From Allorhodopirellula solitaria (GTDB taxonomy: Bacteria > Planctomycetota > Planctomycetia > Pirellulales > Pirellulaceae): a DNA stretch of 64,000 bases. The stretch lies in assembly GCF_007859855.1 (NCBI RefSeq), contig NZ_SJPK01000001.1, positions 366,091-430,090 of the forward strand, read 5' to 3'. Each line of letters starts with the position of its first letter. Within the stretch, counting starts at the first letter, position 1. This document shows positions 17,135-27,288 of the stretch, piece after piece. Under the pieces are notes generated by a model. The model was not told the origin of the DNA. It was given only the letters and a program-made list of their open reading frames with translations, and did no database searches. The position numbers and the translations under genes are program-made.

Positions 17135-19320
17135 GTTGTCTGCATCGACCGGATTTTCACGACGACGCCTTTAAACGCGGGTGTTTTACTGTGTGGGTCT
17201 GAATAACGGGAGACCAACACGTTGCTTTCTGGATAGTACATCAATGCATTGCCCGGCCGGATGTCTTCATAACCGCGAGCGAGAATGGAATCCATGTGCC
17301 CGGTCTCGTTCTCGACGCGCACTCGCTCATCGTGTTGGAGCCCGAGCCGTTGCAGGTCGTCGGGGTGCATCAAGATGATGTCCCGGCGGTCTTGGTTGCG
17401 GTACAAGTCCTCTTCTTCGTAAACGACCGTGTTGAATTGCCCTTCACTGCGCACCGTCATCAATCGCAACTCGTCGTCGGCGGTGCCCTTGAGTGGTGGC
17501 AGGTCGTGACAGTGCATCACGGCGCGGCCATCCTCGGTCCCAAAGGTGGGCTGATGAAGGATGCGGCCACCAATGTGGAACTCTTTCTTGGACTCGCCGA
17601 TCGATTGGATTGCTTCATAACCCGGAACCACCTCACCAATCCATTGGCGGATCGTCTCGGTGTGCTGCATTTGCTCCCAATCGATCCCAGCGTCGTCGCC
17701 GAGCAGGCGTTGACCGAGGGTGGAGATGATCTCCACTTCGCTGCGTGGCCCCGGCAGACGGCGGGGGCCGCCATCACTGAGCCGAACGAAGTTGAACATG
17801 GACTCTTGGGTCGTCGGCTCGGGTTCTTCATCGCGGGCCAAGACCGGAAGGATAATCGTTTCTTGGGCCAAGCCGTGCACATGTCCCGTGTTCATCGTTG
17901 TGCTCAACATCACATTCAGGTCGAGCTTCGATAGGGCATCGGCAGCGAAATTCGCATCGGGGTTCGAACCATACAGGTTGCCGCCCAAACACAGGGCGGC
18001 TTTGACGCGTCCCTCTGCCGCTGCCTCCATGCAACCGAGCGTGTCGAGACCCGGGCTCAGCGGTAGCTTGATCTGGTACTTCGACTCGAGGGCATCGAAG
18101 ATCTGCTGTTTCAGCTTGGGGGTCACCCCCACACTGCCGATCCCCTGGACGTTGGAGTGGCCGCGGATCGGCATCAGTCCCGCGCCCGGACGCCCAACCA
18201 TCCCACGGCACATCGCGAGGTTCGCAATCGCCTGCACATTGTCGACGCCATGCGCGTGATGAGTAATGCCCATCGTCCAAGCGAACACAGTCCGCTCCGA
18301 CGCAGCATAGATCTCAGCGATCGTTTCAATTTCTGCTCGCTCCACGCCCGACTTACTGACGATCTCGTCCCATTCCAATGAATCGACGCGTTCGAGAAAG
18401 GCTTCATCGTCGCGGCAGTGCTCCTTCAGAAAATCGAGTTGGATCTGATCTCGGCTGCGGAGCACCTTGGCAATCCCCCACAGCAGCGCCAAATCGCCAC
18501 CGATGTGTGGCATTGTGTAGTGCGACGCGATCTTGGTGCCCGTCAGCAGCGAGAGCGGCGAGGAGGGGATGCGGAACTTGACCAAGCCGGTTTCGCGCAC
18601 GGGGTTGATCACCACGACCTTGCCGCCGTGGCGACGCACATGCATCAGGCTGGTCATCAATCGCGGATGGTTGCTCGCGGGATTTCCGCCGATCAAGAAC
18701 ACCAGGTCGGCTTTTTCCAGGTCTTCGAGGTCGATCGTCGCCGTGCCACTGCCGACGCTGCTTTGCAATCCCACGCCACTGGCCTGGTGGCAGTAGTAAC
18801 TGCAATTGTTGACGTTGTTGGTACCATAGATCCGAGCGATTAGCTGGAGCAGAAACCCGGCTTCGTTGCTACTGCGGCCGCTGAAGTACCAAAACGTTTC
18901 GTCGGGTGTGAGCGAGGCGAATTTGTCGGCAATGCTCGAAAAAGCTTCGTCCCAGGTAATCGTTTCGAAGTGCGAACTACCAGCTCGATATCGAACCGGA
19001 TGCAGTAAACGCCCCAAGTACTCGAGTTGTCGTGGGGAGAGTTTCTGCAACTCCTCGACCGAGTGTTTTTTCCAGAACGTTGGGTCGATCCCCGGCTGCA
19101 TGTCCGACGCCATGGCCTGCATGCTTTTCTTGCAGACTTCAGGAAACGATCCAGCCTCGTTAACCATCCCGCCCTGCTGGCCGCCCATACCGAGAGCGCA
19201 AGTTTTACACGTATTTCGAGTCCGCATGGCCTTGAAGAACTTCCAGTACCCACCCGCCTCTCGGCCTTTCTTGAAGGAGTAGAGAATAGCTCGGTAACCG
19301 CCGCCGCTGCGAACTTTCAT
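17131..19320 (-). CDS. FdhF/YdeP-family molybdopterin oxidoreductase
   Basis: This is a molybdopterin-dependent oxidoreductase related to formate dehydrogenase alpha subunits and YdeP, 729 residues from the ATG at 19318-19320; longer in-frame starts reach 19569 but add no conserved sequence. A cysteine cluster near the N-terminus (TCKTCALGMGG and a later EVCKKS) could bind one iron-sulfur centre. Molybdopterin-domain segments include WYFSGRSSNEAGFLLQL, CHQASGVGL, ADLVFLIGGNPASNHPR, MGITHHAHGVDNV and MPIRGHSNVQGIGSVG. The C-terminal domain is of the molydop_binding type (LRLMTVRSEGQFNTVVY, RVENETGHMDS). No internal selenocysteine codon is needed. The electron partner is not encoded nearby, and the physiological substrate is unknown. 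Confidence 0.88.
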   Translation of the reverse strand: MKVRSGGGYRAILYSFKKGREAGGYWKFFKAMRTRNTCKTCALGMGGQQGGMVNEAGSFPEVCKKSMQAMASDMQPGIDPTFWKKHSVEELQKLSPRQLEYLGRLLHPVRYRAGSSHFETITWDEAFSSIADKFASLTPDETFWYFSGRSSNEAGFLLQLIARIYGTNNVNNCSYYCHQASGVGLQSSVGSGTATIDLEDLEKADLVFLIGGNPASNHPRLMTSLMHVRRHGGKVVVINPVRETGLVKFRIPSSPLSLLTGTKIASHYTMPHIGGDLALLWGIAKVLRSRDQIQLDFLKEHCRDDEAFLERVDSLEWDEIVSKSGVERAEIETIAEIYAASERTVFAWTMGITHHAHGVDNVQAIANLAMCRGMVGRPGAGLMPIRGHSNVQGIGSVGVTPKLKQQIFDALESKYQIKLPLSPGLDTLGCMEAAAEGRVKAALCLGGNLYGSNPDANFAADALSKLDLNVMLSTTMNTGHVHGLAQETIILPVLARDEEPEPTTQESMFNFVRLSDGGPRRLPGPRSEVEIISTLGQRLLGDDAGIDWEQMQHTETIRQWIGEVVPGYEAIQSIGESKKEFHIGGRILHQPTFGTEDGRAVMHCHDLPPLKGTADDELRLMTVRSEGQFNTVVYEEEDLYRNQDRRDIILMHPDDLQRLGLQHDERVRVENETGHMDSILARGYEDIRPGNALMYYPESNVLVSRYSDPHSKTPAFKGVVVKIRSMQTT

Positions 19321-19787
19321 TTTGGGGTCGCCTCTGGGATCTCGTGAAGACTGATCTAAGCAGTTTAACCGATCCCGGGCAAAACCGCAGTGCCAGACCT
19401 GCTGGCGTGATCTTTCAGCTTCGTACAGAAAACGCAGAGACGTTGAACAGAAGAGCGGATCTTCGGTGTCTCGTTCGGAAATCACCCCGGATAGTGCGGC
19501 AGCGCAGCGAAAGCGGTAAAATAGCGGAGCCAACTGCCGGGGTGGACGTGAAATTCCGCTCTGGTGCACCGCCGCAACATGCTAATCGACCAGTGAAACC
19601 GTCATCGTCTCGAGTTGCTGACCTGCGGGTTGGCACAACCGGGCATCGAGTCCCAGGCGTCGGGCTCGGTAGGCGGGGTGGCAGCCCTGCTAAAGCAACT
19701 CGAACGCTAGCGAGGGACGTTGCCCGCTACCCGACGCTAATTGCATGCTCAGACGAGCAAAGAACATCTAATTCATAGGCCAACGAA
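19321..19787. other. Intergenic region between divergent genes
   Basis: These 467 bp separate the oxidoreductase (minus) from the alginate-lyase-like gene (plus) and presumably hold both promoters. I could not pick convincing promoter boxes. The only structure seen is a short inverted match CGAGTTGCT (19611-19619) with AGCAACTCG (19694-19702). No gene is supported here. Confidence 0.4.
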
Positions 19788-21047
19788 ATGACTCACGTAT
19801 CTACTTTTTCCACGCTGGTCCGCGAGACCCCAGCTCACCTGCGCCAAGTTCCACGGCCGCTAGCGGTCGCAGTTGTCTCAGTAGTGCTGACGGCATTGCT
19901 TTCCGCCGAAGAGCCACAATCTCCCGCGTCCGATGGATTCGTCCATCCTGGAATCGCCCACTCGCAAGCGGACCTCGATTCGATCCGTCAGAAAATAGAC
20001 GACAGCGAGTCGCCGTGGATCGATGCTTGGAACACGACGAAACAATCGCGGTTCGCAAGTCTTCAGTGGGAGGCTGAACCGGTTGCCAACGTTCAGCGAG
20101 GTGCCAGCAATAACCCAGACGTCGGATCATCGGAGTTTAGCAACGATGCTGCTGCCGCATATACCCATGCACTCGTGTGGGCCATTGACCGCAACCCCGC
20201 ACATGCTCGCAAGTCCGCCGAAATCCTAGATGCTTGGTCGGGAACTTTGCAATCGATTAGCAACCACGACGCCAGGTTGCTCGTGGGAATGGACGGCCAG
20301 GAATATCTCAATGCCGCCGAACTGCTTCGTCACACGTGGGACGGTTGGCCGAGACCGAATCAAGAAGCCTTCGAGAAAATGGTCCGCGATATCTGGTATC
20401 CGATCATTGAAGACTTTTATCCCTCCGCCAACGGAAATTGGGATGCATCGATGTTGCAAACAATGATTGCGATGGGCGTCTACTTAGACGATCGAGAGAT
20501 GTTCGATCGTGCCGTCCAGTACTACCGAAACGGCAAAGGTAACGGAGCGATCGGTAACTACTTCAACGAGTTTGGCGAATGCCAGGAATCGGGACGAGAT
20601 CAAGCCCATACGCAGATGGGGCTGGACTACTTGGCGACCACGTGTGAGACGGCATGGCACCAAGGCCTCGACCTCTATGGCGAGCTAGACAATCGTTTGT
20701 TGAAAGGGTTCGAGTACACCGCGAAATACAATCTGGGAATGGATGTTCCCTACGAGCCCTACCGCAGTTTCGAAGGTAGATACTTCTACAAAAAAATCTC
20801 CGACGATTCCCGCGGTCGGTTGCGTCCGATGTACGAGAAAGTCGTCAGTCACTATGTCCACCGCCAAGGACTCGACGCCAAGTATTCGCAGCAAGCGATG
20901 CTGAAGCTGCGTCAGAGAGCGATCGATTCAGATACACCGAACCGCGGTCGCGGTGATCGCGATTCCCGCCGGCGACGAAGGCGTCCCAGCGGCTCATTGC
21001 CCTGGGATACGCTGATGTACGCCACCCAAGCGAACGTGTCCGACTGA
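19788..21047 (+). CDS. Secreted alginate-lyase-fold protein
   Basis: This is a predicted polysaccharide lyase of the alginate_lyase (alpha/alpha-toroid) type, 419 residues. The N-terminus has a hydrophobic export segment (LAVAVVSVVLTALLSA). FVHPGIAHSQADLDSIRQKI is the usual opening of this family. The middle matches it well: SNDAAAAYTHALVWAIDRNP, a helix with GMDGQEYLNAAELLRHT, NGNWDASMLQTMIAMGVYLD and ECQESGRDQAHTQMGLDYL. His and Tyr candidates for catalysis lie in the last two. The substrate could be alginate, glucuronan or another uronate. The extreme C-terminus is basic and arginine-rich. It opens the carbohydrate island and faces the DUF1501 operon convergently. Confidence 0.82.
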   Translation: MTHVSTFSTLVRETPAHLRQVPRPLAVAVVSVVLTALLSAEEPQSPASDGFVHPGIAHSQADLDSIRQKIDDSESPWIDAWNTTKQSRFASLQWEAEPVANVQRGASNNPDVGSSEFSNDAAAAYTHALVWAIDRNPAHARKSAEILDAWSGTLQSISNHDARLLVGMDGQEYLNAAELLRHTWDGWPRPNQEAFEKMVRDIWYPIIEDFYPSANGNWDASMLQTMIAMGVYLDDREMFDRAVQYYRNGKGNGAIGNYFNEFGECQESGRDQAHTQMGLDYLATTCETAWHQGLDLYGELDNRLLKGFEYTAKYNLGMDVPYEPYRSFEGRYFYKKISDDSRGRLRPMYEKVVSHYVHRQGLDAKYSQQAMLKLRQRAIDSDTPNRGRGDRDSRRRRRRPSGSLPWDTLMYATQANVSD

Positions 21048-21105
21048 AGTTAACTCGCACGAGGCCGATCTACAGGGAATAGAACCTACGCCGGAAGGGT
21101 TCCAT

Positions 21106-22593
21106 TCACGCGAGGACGTCTTTCACCACATGGCCGTGGACGTTGGTCAGTCTCCGTTCGATACCGTTGTGATAGTAGCTCAGGCGTTCATGATCGAGGC
21201 CCATCAAGTGCAACAGCGTGGCATTGAAATCGTACACGGTGGTTGGGTTCACGGTTGATTTGAATCCGAACTCATCGCTTTCACCATAACTGAAGCCCTT
21301 GTTCACGCCCGCGCCGGCGAGGAAGCAGGTAAACGCGTCCGGGTTGTGATCCCGGCCGGTTCCGTTGGCTTGCAGAAATGGCATGCGTCCGAATTCAGTG
21401 CACCACACCACCAGCGTGTGCTGTAGCATACCGCGTTGTTTGAGGTCGGCGATCAAGGCGGCGGTCGGTTGGTCCATGATCTCGGCCTGCATGGCGTGCG
21501 TTTTCTTGATGTCGCTGTGCGAATCCCAATTCGTAATGCCGTTACCACCCGACGGATCGCTGCCGTTGAAAAGCTGGACGACGCGCACGCCCTTTTCTAA
21601 CAACCGGCGGGCGAGAATGCAGTTGTGTGCGTATGCCTTTTTCAACTCTGTCCCGCTATCGGTTCCGTAGCTGGCGTGGACGTGAGCGGGCTCGTTGGCG
21701 ATATCCATCACGTCAGGAACGGACGTCTGCATTCGTCCAGCCAACTCATAGCTGGCGATGCGGGCGGCGAGGTCCGCGTCGCCCGGATAACGCTGCAGGT
21801 GTTCCGCGTTCAGTTTTTGCAAAAGCGATACGCTGGCGCGGTCCGAGTTCCTGGTGTACGCGTTCGGTCGTCCGAGATTGGCTGGCGGATTGGCGGCGGT
21901 GAAATCGGTACCCTGAAACGCAGCGGGAAGGAAACCGCTGCCAAAGTTGTTCTTACCGCTACGCGCCAAGCCACGCGGGTCGTTGATCGCGACGAACGCC
22001 GGCAACTCATCCGTTTCACAACCGAGCGCATAGGTTACCCAAGCGCCGAAGGATGGAAAACCTTCCATCGTGAAGCCGGTATTCATGAAGTTTTCGCCCT
22101 GTGGGTGAGCGCTGGTTTGTGTCGTCAACGAATGCATGAAGCAAAAGTCATCCACCATGCCGGCCAGGTTTGGTAGCAGATCCGAAACCATCTTGCCGGA
22201 TTCGCCACGAGGTTTGAAATCCCAGAACGGTTTGGCAATGTTCCCCGTCGGACCTTCGAACGTCACTTGAGGGATGCCCGGTGGCTTCTGCCCATGCAGC
22301 TTATACAGAGCAGGTTTGTAGTCGAATGTGTCGACATGGCTGACCGCGCCAGGACAATAGATGACCAGCACCTGCTTGGCGGGCGTTTCGAAATGCGGCG
22401 CCCGAGGCGAATAGGGATTCTCGTCGTCAAATTGCGGACGGATCGGGCCGCCGGACGCATCGGAACCCAATAGCTGATCTTGAGCGAGGAGTTGGGACAG
22501 GGCGATCCCTCCCAGCGCCATGCCCGACTGGCCAAGGAAGCCACGGCGATTGAGAAGCGATCGTCCGACCGAGGAGATGTTTTCAGGGTTCAT
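21106..22593 (-). CDS. Tat-exported DUF1501 protein
   Basis: The DUF1501 family is abundant in planctomycetes. It has an alkaline-phosphatase-like fold and no proven reaction. The protein has 495 residues from the ATG at 22591-22593, with a twin-arginine leader (NRRGFLGQSGMALGGIAL). Typical segments are VLVIYCPGAVSHVDTFDYKP, CFMHSLTTQTSAHPQGENF, VVQLFNGSD, WDSHSDIKKTH, TLVVWCTEFGRMPF and GRDHNPDAFTCFLAGAGV. A start at 22650 would overlap the upstream gene by 4 bp but would put the Tat signal unusually far inside. It is the last gene of the operon sulfatase - DUF1549/1553 - DUF1501; such pairs are almost always adjacent. Confidence 0.9.
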   Translation of the reverse strand: MNPENISSVGRSLLNRRGFLGQSGMALGGIALSQLLAQDQLLGSDASGGPIRPQFDDENPYSPRAPHFETPAKQVLVIYCPGAVSHVDTFDYKPALYKLHGQKPPGIPQVTFEGPTGNIAKPFWDFKPRGESGKMVSDLLPNLAGMVDDFCFMHSLTTQTSAHPQGENFMNTGFTMEGFPSFGAWVTYALGCETDELPAFVAINDPRGLARSGKNNFGSGFLPAAFQGTDFTAANPPANLGRPNAYTRNSDRASVSLLQKLNAEHLQRYPGDADLAARIASYELAGRMQTSVPDVMDIANEPAHVHASYGTDSGTELKKAYAHNCILARRLLEKGVRVVQLFNGSDPSGGNGITNWDSHSDIKKTHAMQAEIMDQPTAALIADLKQRGMLQHTLVVWCTEFGRMPFLQANGTGRDHNPDAFTCFLAGAGVNKGFSYGESDEFGFKSTVNPTTVYDFNATLLHLMGLDHERLSYYHNGIERRLTNVHGHVVKDVLA

Positions 22594-22646
22594 AGTCGTA
22601 TTCCACGGAGCCGACGGTGCGAGCCGCGGGCGCGAGTTTAGTTCAA

Positions 22647-25391
22647 TCAAGGCAGAAAGGCAAATTCATTAGTATTCACCAGCGTGCGACAGAGCAGTTC
22701 CAGTGATTCGGACTGGACAAATTCGACAGCAGCGTTGCGTTCGTCATCGGATGGTTCGCGAGTGAGTAGTAGCTGAAAACACCAGCCGACTTGCTCACGC
22801 AGGTTGTCGCCAGCCTTTTGGCGAGCCCGCTGCGCGATCAACCTGGCTTGCGTGACAATGAAATCGCTGTTCATCAAATTCAACGCTTGCAGAGGCGTGG
22901 TCGACACCGGACGCTTCGCCCGAATCTGGCCACAATCTGGAAAGTCAAATGCTGTGAACATGCGATCGTCGACGCGACGCATGCGTTCTTGATAGAGCAT
23001 CCGTCGCCAAGTTTCCTCGCCATAGTTATCGACGACTTTCCATTGGGCGTAGCGTTTTTTCTCGTTGTGAATGCGGTAGCTGAGACCACCGAGTGAGTCG
23101 TCGAGCCGGCCGGATGCCAGCAGTACACTATCGCGAATGACCTCAGCCTCGACGCGGCGCGGTGGGAATCTCCATAGAAGCTGTGCAGTCGCATCTTTCT
23201 CCAACGCTGCTGCGTTGGGCTGACTGGACTGGCGAAAGGCTCGCGACATTACCATCGAACGGATCATCGCCTTCATTGAGTACTCCGAATCAATGAATCG
23301 CGCCGCCATCCAGTCGAGCAGCTCCGGATGGGTCGGCATTGCCCCCGCGCGACCAAAGTCACTGGGGGTCGCAACGATTCCGGAACCGAAAATATGATGC
23401 CACAGCCGATTGACCATCACCCGCGCGGTGAGCGGGTTTTCGGGATCCACTAACCATTTGGCAAAAGCAGCACGACGCTGTGGACCTGGGCCATCGAGAG
23501 GAATCCCCAGATCGCCATCGAAGCGGGCGGGAGCAGATGCGTAAACCCGATCATACGGGCTTTCCGGGCTGCCGCGTGCCAATACAAAGGTCTCAACGGG
23601 GTCGACGAATCGGGCAACGAACGCTGGCTGTGGTCCGTTGTCGATCAACTGTGAAATGACGTTGTTGATCTGAGTCTGAATCGCATTGTACTCTGTGTCT
23701 TCCATCGCCCGCCTCTTCATCCCAGCCGACGTGCAAAACGGTTTCCAAGCCTCTGCGCCAGCCTTCGATTCATCAGCAACTTCCAACTGAAAGTCGCCGT
23801 ATTTGATCTTCATCAGGCCTTTGATGTAATCCGTTTCCAAGAAGTCCTCGCGATCCGAGCTCAGCCGAATGCGACTGATCGGCTCCGCTTTGGCGAAACC
23901 AAAATTCACCCATGGCCGCTCGGCCGAACCCTTGGGCGATGTCGCCTTGAATTCCTTTGCTCCATAGCTCTGGTTGACCAAGTTTTCGGCGGTCATGCCT
24001 TCATTCTTCGTCGCCGGATTCTCCTCGACCTGCAGCCCCAGCGATGGCAACGCGATATTGCGAACGCCGCGTGGTGCATCGGGGTCTTTCTGCAGAATTT
24101 CGACTTCGTCCATCAATACAAAACGGCCCAAGAAGGAGATCCGGAGCCGATCGACGCTGCGTTGGGGAAAATGAACTTCTTGGTAAGCCTTCCAGTCTTC
24201 CGTCCAGGCGTAACCACGAGCTAGCATCTCGCGACGCAGGTCGGCGAGCTTGCCCCGCAATTCTCTCTCGAGCTGCACTCGCGGATCATCGTCGGCACGC
24301 TCCGGATAACGGCTTCCGAATTCAACATCTTGGAAAACAGCCGTCAGCGAATAGTAGTCTTGGATCGACAACGGATCGAACTTGTGGTTGTGACAACGTG
24401 CACAGCCGATCGTCATGCCCATCATCGAGGCGCCGACGGTCTGCAAGACTTCATCCAAACGGTCCGCACGTGCCTGTCGCCGGGCCGATGGCTCCGAACC
24501 GACGGTCGCCGATGGGACGTGGGGGCCAGCCACCAGAAATCCGGTTGCCTGACCGATGTCCCACTTGTCACCGGCGAGCTGTTCGCGAATGAATTGATCG
24601 TACGGTTTGTCGTCATTGAATGCGCTGACGACGTAGTCGCGATACATCCAAGCGTTCTTGCGGTACAGGTTGCTTTCGCTGCCATTGGTTTCAGCCCACC
24701 GGATGACATCCAACCAATGCTGCGCCCACCGCTGGCCAAAGTGCGGCGACGCGAGCAACTCGTCGACTAGCGATTCGTAGGCCGCATCACCATCGTTCTC
24801 GAAATCCGTGATGAAGGCTCGTGTTCGCTCGGGCGTGGGAGCGAGGCCGGTCAATACGATCGCAGCCCGCCGGATCAATGAACGTGGATCCGCAGACGGG
24901 GAAAAATCGAGTCCGGCGTCCGCCAATCGCTGATGCAGAAATCCATCGATCGTGTCGTGATCAAATTCGCGTTTGCGTGGCAAGAAGGCCCAGTGTTCAA
25001 TCTCTTCCTCGACGACATCGTCCATCTGCCCGGGCCACTGGGCGCCCTCCTGAATCCAACGGGTGATCAGTTCGATCTCCTCGGCAGGAATCTTATCCTC
25101 ATCGGGCGGCATCGACATGCCTTCGTCAACATGATTGATGGCCTGCACCAAATAGCTTTTCTCCGGATGCCCAGGAACGACAGCAGCCAAACCAGAATCG
25201 CCACCACGGAGCATCATGCCCCGACGGTCTAAACGCAATCCTGATTCTTGCTCATCTTCGCCATGGCAATAGAGACAGTTGTTTTCGAGAATCGGGAGAA
25301 CATCGTCTTCAAAGTTGATCTCATCACCGGGAAGCGGCGATGGGCAGAAAGCAAAAAGTACAAACGTCAAGGTTAAGAGAGATCGATTCAT
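22647..25391 (-). CDS. PSCyt1/DUF1549/DUF1553 haem protein
   Basis: This 914-residue exported protein has the planctomycete three-part architecture: a cytochrome-c-like PSCyt1 domain, DUF1549 (PSCyt2) and DUF1553 (PSD1). After a signal peptide (MNRSLLTLTFVLFAFC) come CLYCH (Cys39, Cys42, His43) and a possible axial methionine in GMSMPPDEDK. DUF1549 follows (FGQRWAQHWLDVIRWAET), with a second CxxCH, CARCHNHKFDPL. DUF1553 includes NPLTARVMVNRLWHHIFGSG and STTPLQALNLMNSDF. About 160 residues in the middle (near DRLRISFLGRFVLMDEVEIL) resemble a carbohydrate-binding module. It starts at an ATG overlapping the sulfatase stop (ATGA). A redox role on carbohydrates is inferred, not proven. Confidence 0.9.
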   Translation of the reverse strand: MNRSLLTLTFVLFAFCPSPLPGDEINFEDDVLPILENNCLYCHGEDEQESGLRLDRRGMMLRGGDSGLAAVVPGHPEKSYLVQAINHVDEGMSMPPDEDKIPAEEIELITRWIQEGAQWPGQMDDVVEEEIEHWAFLPRKREFDHDTIDGFLHQRLADAGLDFSPSADPRSLIRRAAIVLTGLAPTPERTRAFITDFENDGDAAYESLVDELLASPHFGQRWAQHWLDVIRWAETNGSESNLYRKNAWMYRDYVVSAFNDDKPYDQFIREQLAGDKWDIGQATGFLVAGPHVPSATVGSEPSARRQARADRLDEVLQTVGASMMGMTIGCARCHNHKFDPLSIQDYYSLTAVFQDVEFGSRYPERADDDPRVQLERELRGKLADLRREMLARGYAWTEDWKAYQEVHFPQRSVDRLRISFLGRFVLMDEVEILQKDPDAPRGVRNIALPSLGLQVEENPATKNEGMTAENLVNQSYGAKEFKATSPKGSAERPWVNFGFAKAEPISRIRLSSDREDFLETDYIKGLMKIKYGDFQLEVADESKAGAEAWKPFCTSAGMKRRAMEDTEYNAIQTQINNVISQLIDNGPQPAFVARFVDPVETFVLARGSPESPYDRVYASAPARFDGDLGIPLDGPGPQRRAAFAKWLVDPENPLTARVMVNRLWHHIFGSGIVATPSDFGRAGAMPTHPELLDWMAARFIDSEYSMKAMIRSMVMSRAFRQSSQPNAAALEKDATAQLLWRFPPRRVEAEVIRDSVLLASGRLDDSLGGLSYRIHNEKKRYAQWKVVDNYGEETWRRMLYQERMRRVDDRMFTAFDFPDCGQIRAKRPVSTTPLQALNLMNSDFIVTQARLIAQRARQKAGDNLREQVGWCFQLLLTREPSDDERNAAVEFVQSESLELLCRTLVNTNEFAFLP

Positions 25392-26995
25392 CGTGCCGCC
25401 TCCCAGCCAGCAGAATGTTGTGCAATGAGTTCACGGACCAATTCAGGCTGCTCGTCAGCGATGTTCTTGGTTTCGCTCGAATCGTTTTCGTGGTCGTACA
25501 ACTCAACAAACAAGGGCTCGTCGTCCATGTTGCGACGGTCTTTCCACAGCACCAATCGATAGCGAGCCGTTCGCATCGTAAAACCGGTGAGGTGCTGCTC
25601 GAACAACTCCCGATCCCATGCCTCACCCTGCTGAGACTGAATACGTTCTTCGACTTTTCCGATCAAAGGACCGAACCAAGTTTCTCGCATCGCGGGTGAG
25701 AGCGGATTGGCTGCCCATTCACGTAGCGCCGGGTTGGGATACTGACTGAACGCAGCGGTCTTCCAGGGCTGATCGGGATCATTCAATAGCGGCACGAAAC
25801 TCAGTCCTTCCAGGTGTTCGGGCAGAGGCTGGCCAGCCAACTCGCAAAGCGTTGGATAGATGTCGACCAGTTCGACCAGCGCGTCGGTCTGGGCACCGCG
25901 TGACTTCATGTCGGGAGTCCAGATCATCAGGGGAACCCGCGTCGCAATTTCGTAGTTGGTTGCTTTGCCCCACACGCCCATGTCGCCAAGATGCCAGCCA
26001 TGATCGCTCCAAACAACGATGATCGTGTCATCTCGGACACCCGCATCTTCAAGGGCTCCGATCAACTTTCCGATCTGGGCGTCGACGTAGCTGGTGCTGG
26101 CCAAGTAGGCGTACTTCAGCTTTCGCGACAGGTCCGCCCCCAGCGGGCCGGACTTGGGGATTCCGGAGCGAGTGCGCAGTTCAAACGATGCGTGTAGGCC
26201 CATCGCAGCACCGCCTCGGGGGGCATCGGTCACCTCGGCCATTGGGATGTCAGCGGGATCGTATAGATCCCAGTACTTCGCGGGCGCGCACCAATTGAGA
26301 TGCGGTAGCTTGTACCCCATCGCCAGAAAGAACGGCTTGCGATCGTTGCCCACCAATTCTTTCAACGTGGCGATTGCTAGTTGTGTGTTGTAGCCATCGA
26401 CGTACGCCGTGTCGGCGACGTCAGCCTTTTCATAGGCCGGCCCACTGGCGAGGCCGCGTTTGGCCGCTTCACCATATTTGGCGATCATTGCGTGTCGATC
26501 GCTGTTTCGAATGCGTTGATTTTCCGCCAGCCGAAACGGACCAGATGGTTTCTGCACGCCGCGAATCGCCTCTACCGGTTCGCGACTCCACGATACGCCC
26601 TCGTCGGTATCGCCTTGATGGAAAACCTTTCCGCAGTAGACGGTTTCGTACCCGCCGGCCACAAAGTGTTGAGGCAAGGTGACGATGTCGGGCTGTAACT
26701 CACGCAGAGCAACGTAATTGTGGAACAATCCCGTCGTCTCCGGTCGCGCGCCAGTCATCAAGCTAGCACGCGACGGCCGACAGATCGCTTGTTGACAGTA
26801 AGCCCGATTGAACAACAATCCGTCCGATGCCAACGCGTCGAGATTCGGCGTCACGGCGATCGGCGAACCGTAGCATCCCAGTTCAGGACGCAGGTCGTCG
26901 ATGGCAATGAACAGTACGTTGGGGCGGTCATCCGCATGCGCGAGAACGCTCAAGCACGTCAAAGCCATCAGGGTTGCAAAACGCATGTTCCTCAT
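25388..26995 (-). CDS. Secreted sulfatase, iduronate-2-sulfatase-like
   Basis: This type I formylglycine sulfatase hydrolyses a sulfate ester on an exported glycan. It has 535 residues from the ATG at 26993-26995, with signal peptide (ATLMALTCLSVLAHA). PNVLFIAIDDLRPELGCYG supplies the first metal-ligand Asp pair. The maturation motif is ICRPSRASLMTG, with Cys72 as the residue converted to formylglycine. IIVVWSDHGWHLGDMGVWGK carries the second metal-binding Asp/His and is typical of the iduronate-2-sulfatase-like branch. Longer in-frame starts up to 27250 add no leader-like sequence. It is the first gene of the three-gene operon. Confidence 0.92.
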   Translation of the reverse strand: MRNMRFATLMALTCLSVLAHADDRPNVLFIAIDDLRPELGCYGSPIAVTPNLDALASDGLLFNRAYCQQAICRPSRASLMTGARPETTGLFHNYVALRELQPDIVTLPQHFVAGGYETVYCGKVFHQGDTDEGVSWSREPVEAIRGVQKPSGPFRLAENQRIRNSDRHAMIAKYGEAAKRGLASGPAYEKADVADTAYVDGYNTQLAIATLKELVGNDRKPFFLAMGYKLPHLNWCAPAKYWDLYDPADIPMAEVTDAPRGGAAMGLHASFELRTRSGIPKSGPLGADLSRKLKYAYLASTSYVDAQIGKLIGALEDAGVRDDTIIVVWSDHGWHLGDMGVWGKATNYEIATRVPLMIWTPDMKSRGAQTDALVELVDIYPTLCELAGQPLPEHLEGLSFVPLLNDPDQPWKTAAFSQYPNPALREWAANPLSPAMRETWFGPLIGKVEERIQSQQGEAWDRELFEQHLTGFTMRTARYRLVLWKDRRNMDDEPLFVELYDHENDSSETKNIADEQPELVRELIAQHSAGWEAAR

Positions 26996-27288
26996 TCCTC
27001 TATTCTCTGTTGTTGTACCAAAGTTCACGTCCCAAACCGGATGCCATCCCCTCACCAGTGAAATCAATCTCAGTGAAGTTCGATGCCACCTTTGCTTCAT
27101 CTCATGGCCAACCGTTGGCAGCCCATTTCTCTTTTCCTTCGCGATGTACTGAGCCTTCGTCCAATCGACACGAGTGGTCGCCTTGTTCTCAGGGGCATCG
27201 TTGGTCGCGATATCACCCCGCCGCCACACGCGCACGCAATCGACGGACATGTGAGTTTCGAAGCAGGTATGAACAAATTGTTCAGTAT

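Noticed and set aside
17131-19320. Selenocysteine codon in the FdhF-like gene
   Set aside because: Formate dehydrogenases may use UGA, but this frame has no internal TGA and its motif resembles the selenium-free YdeP branch.
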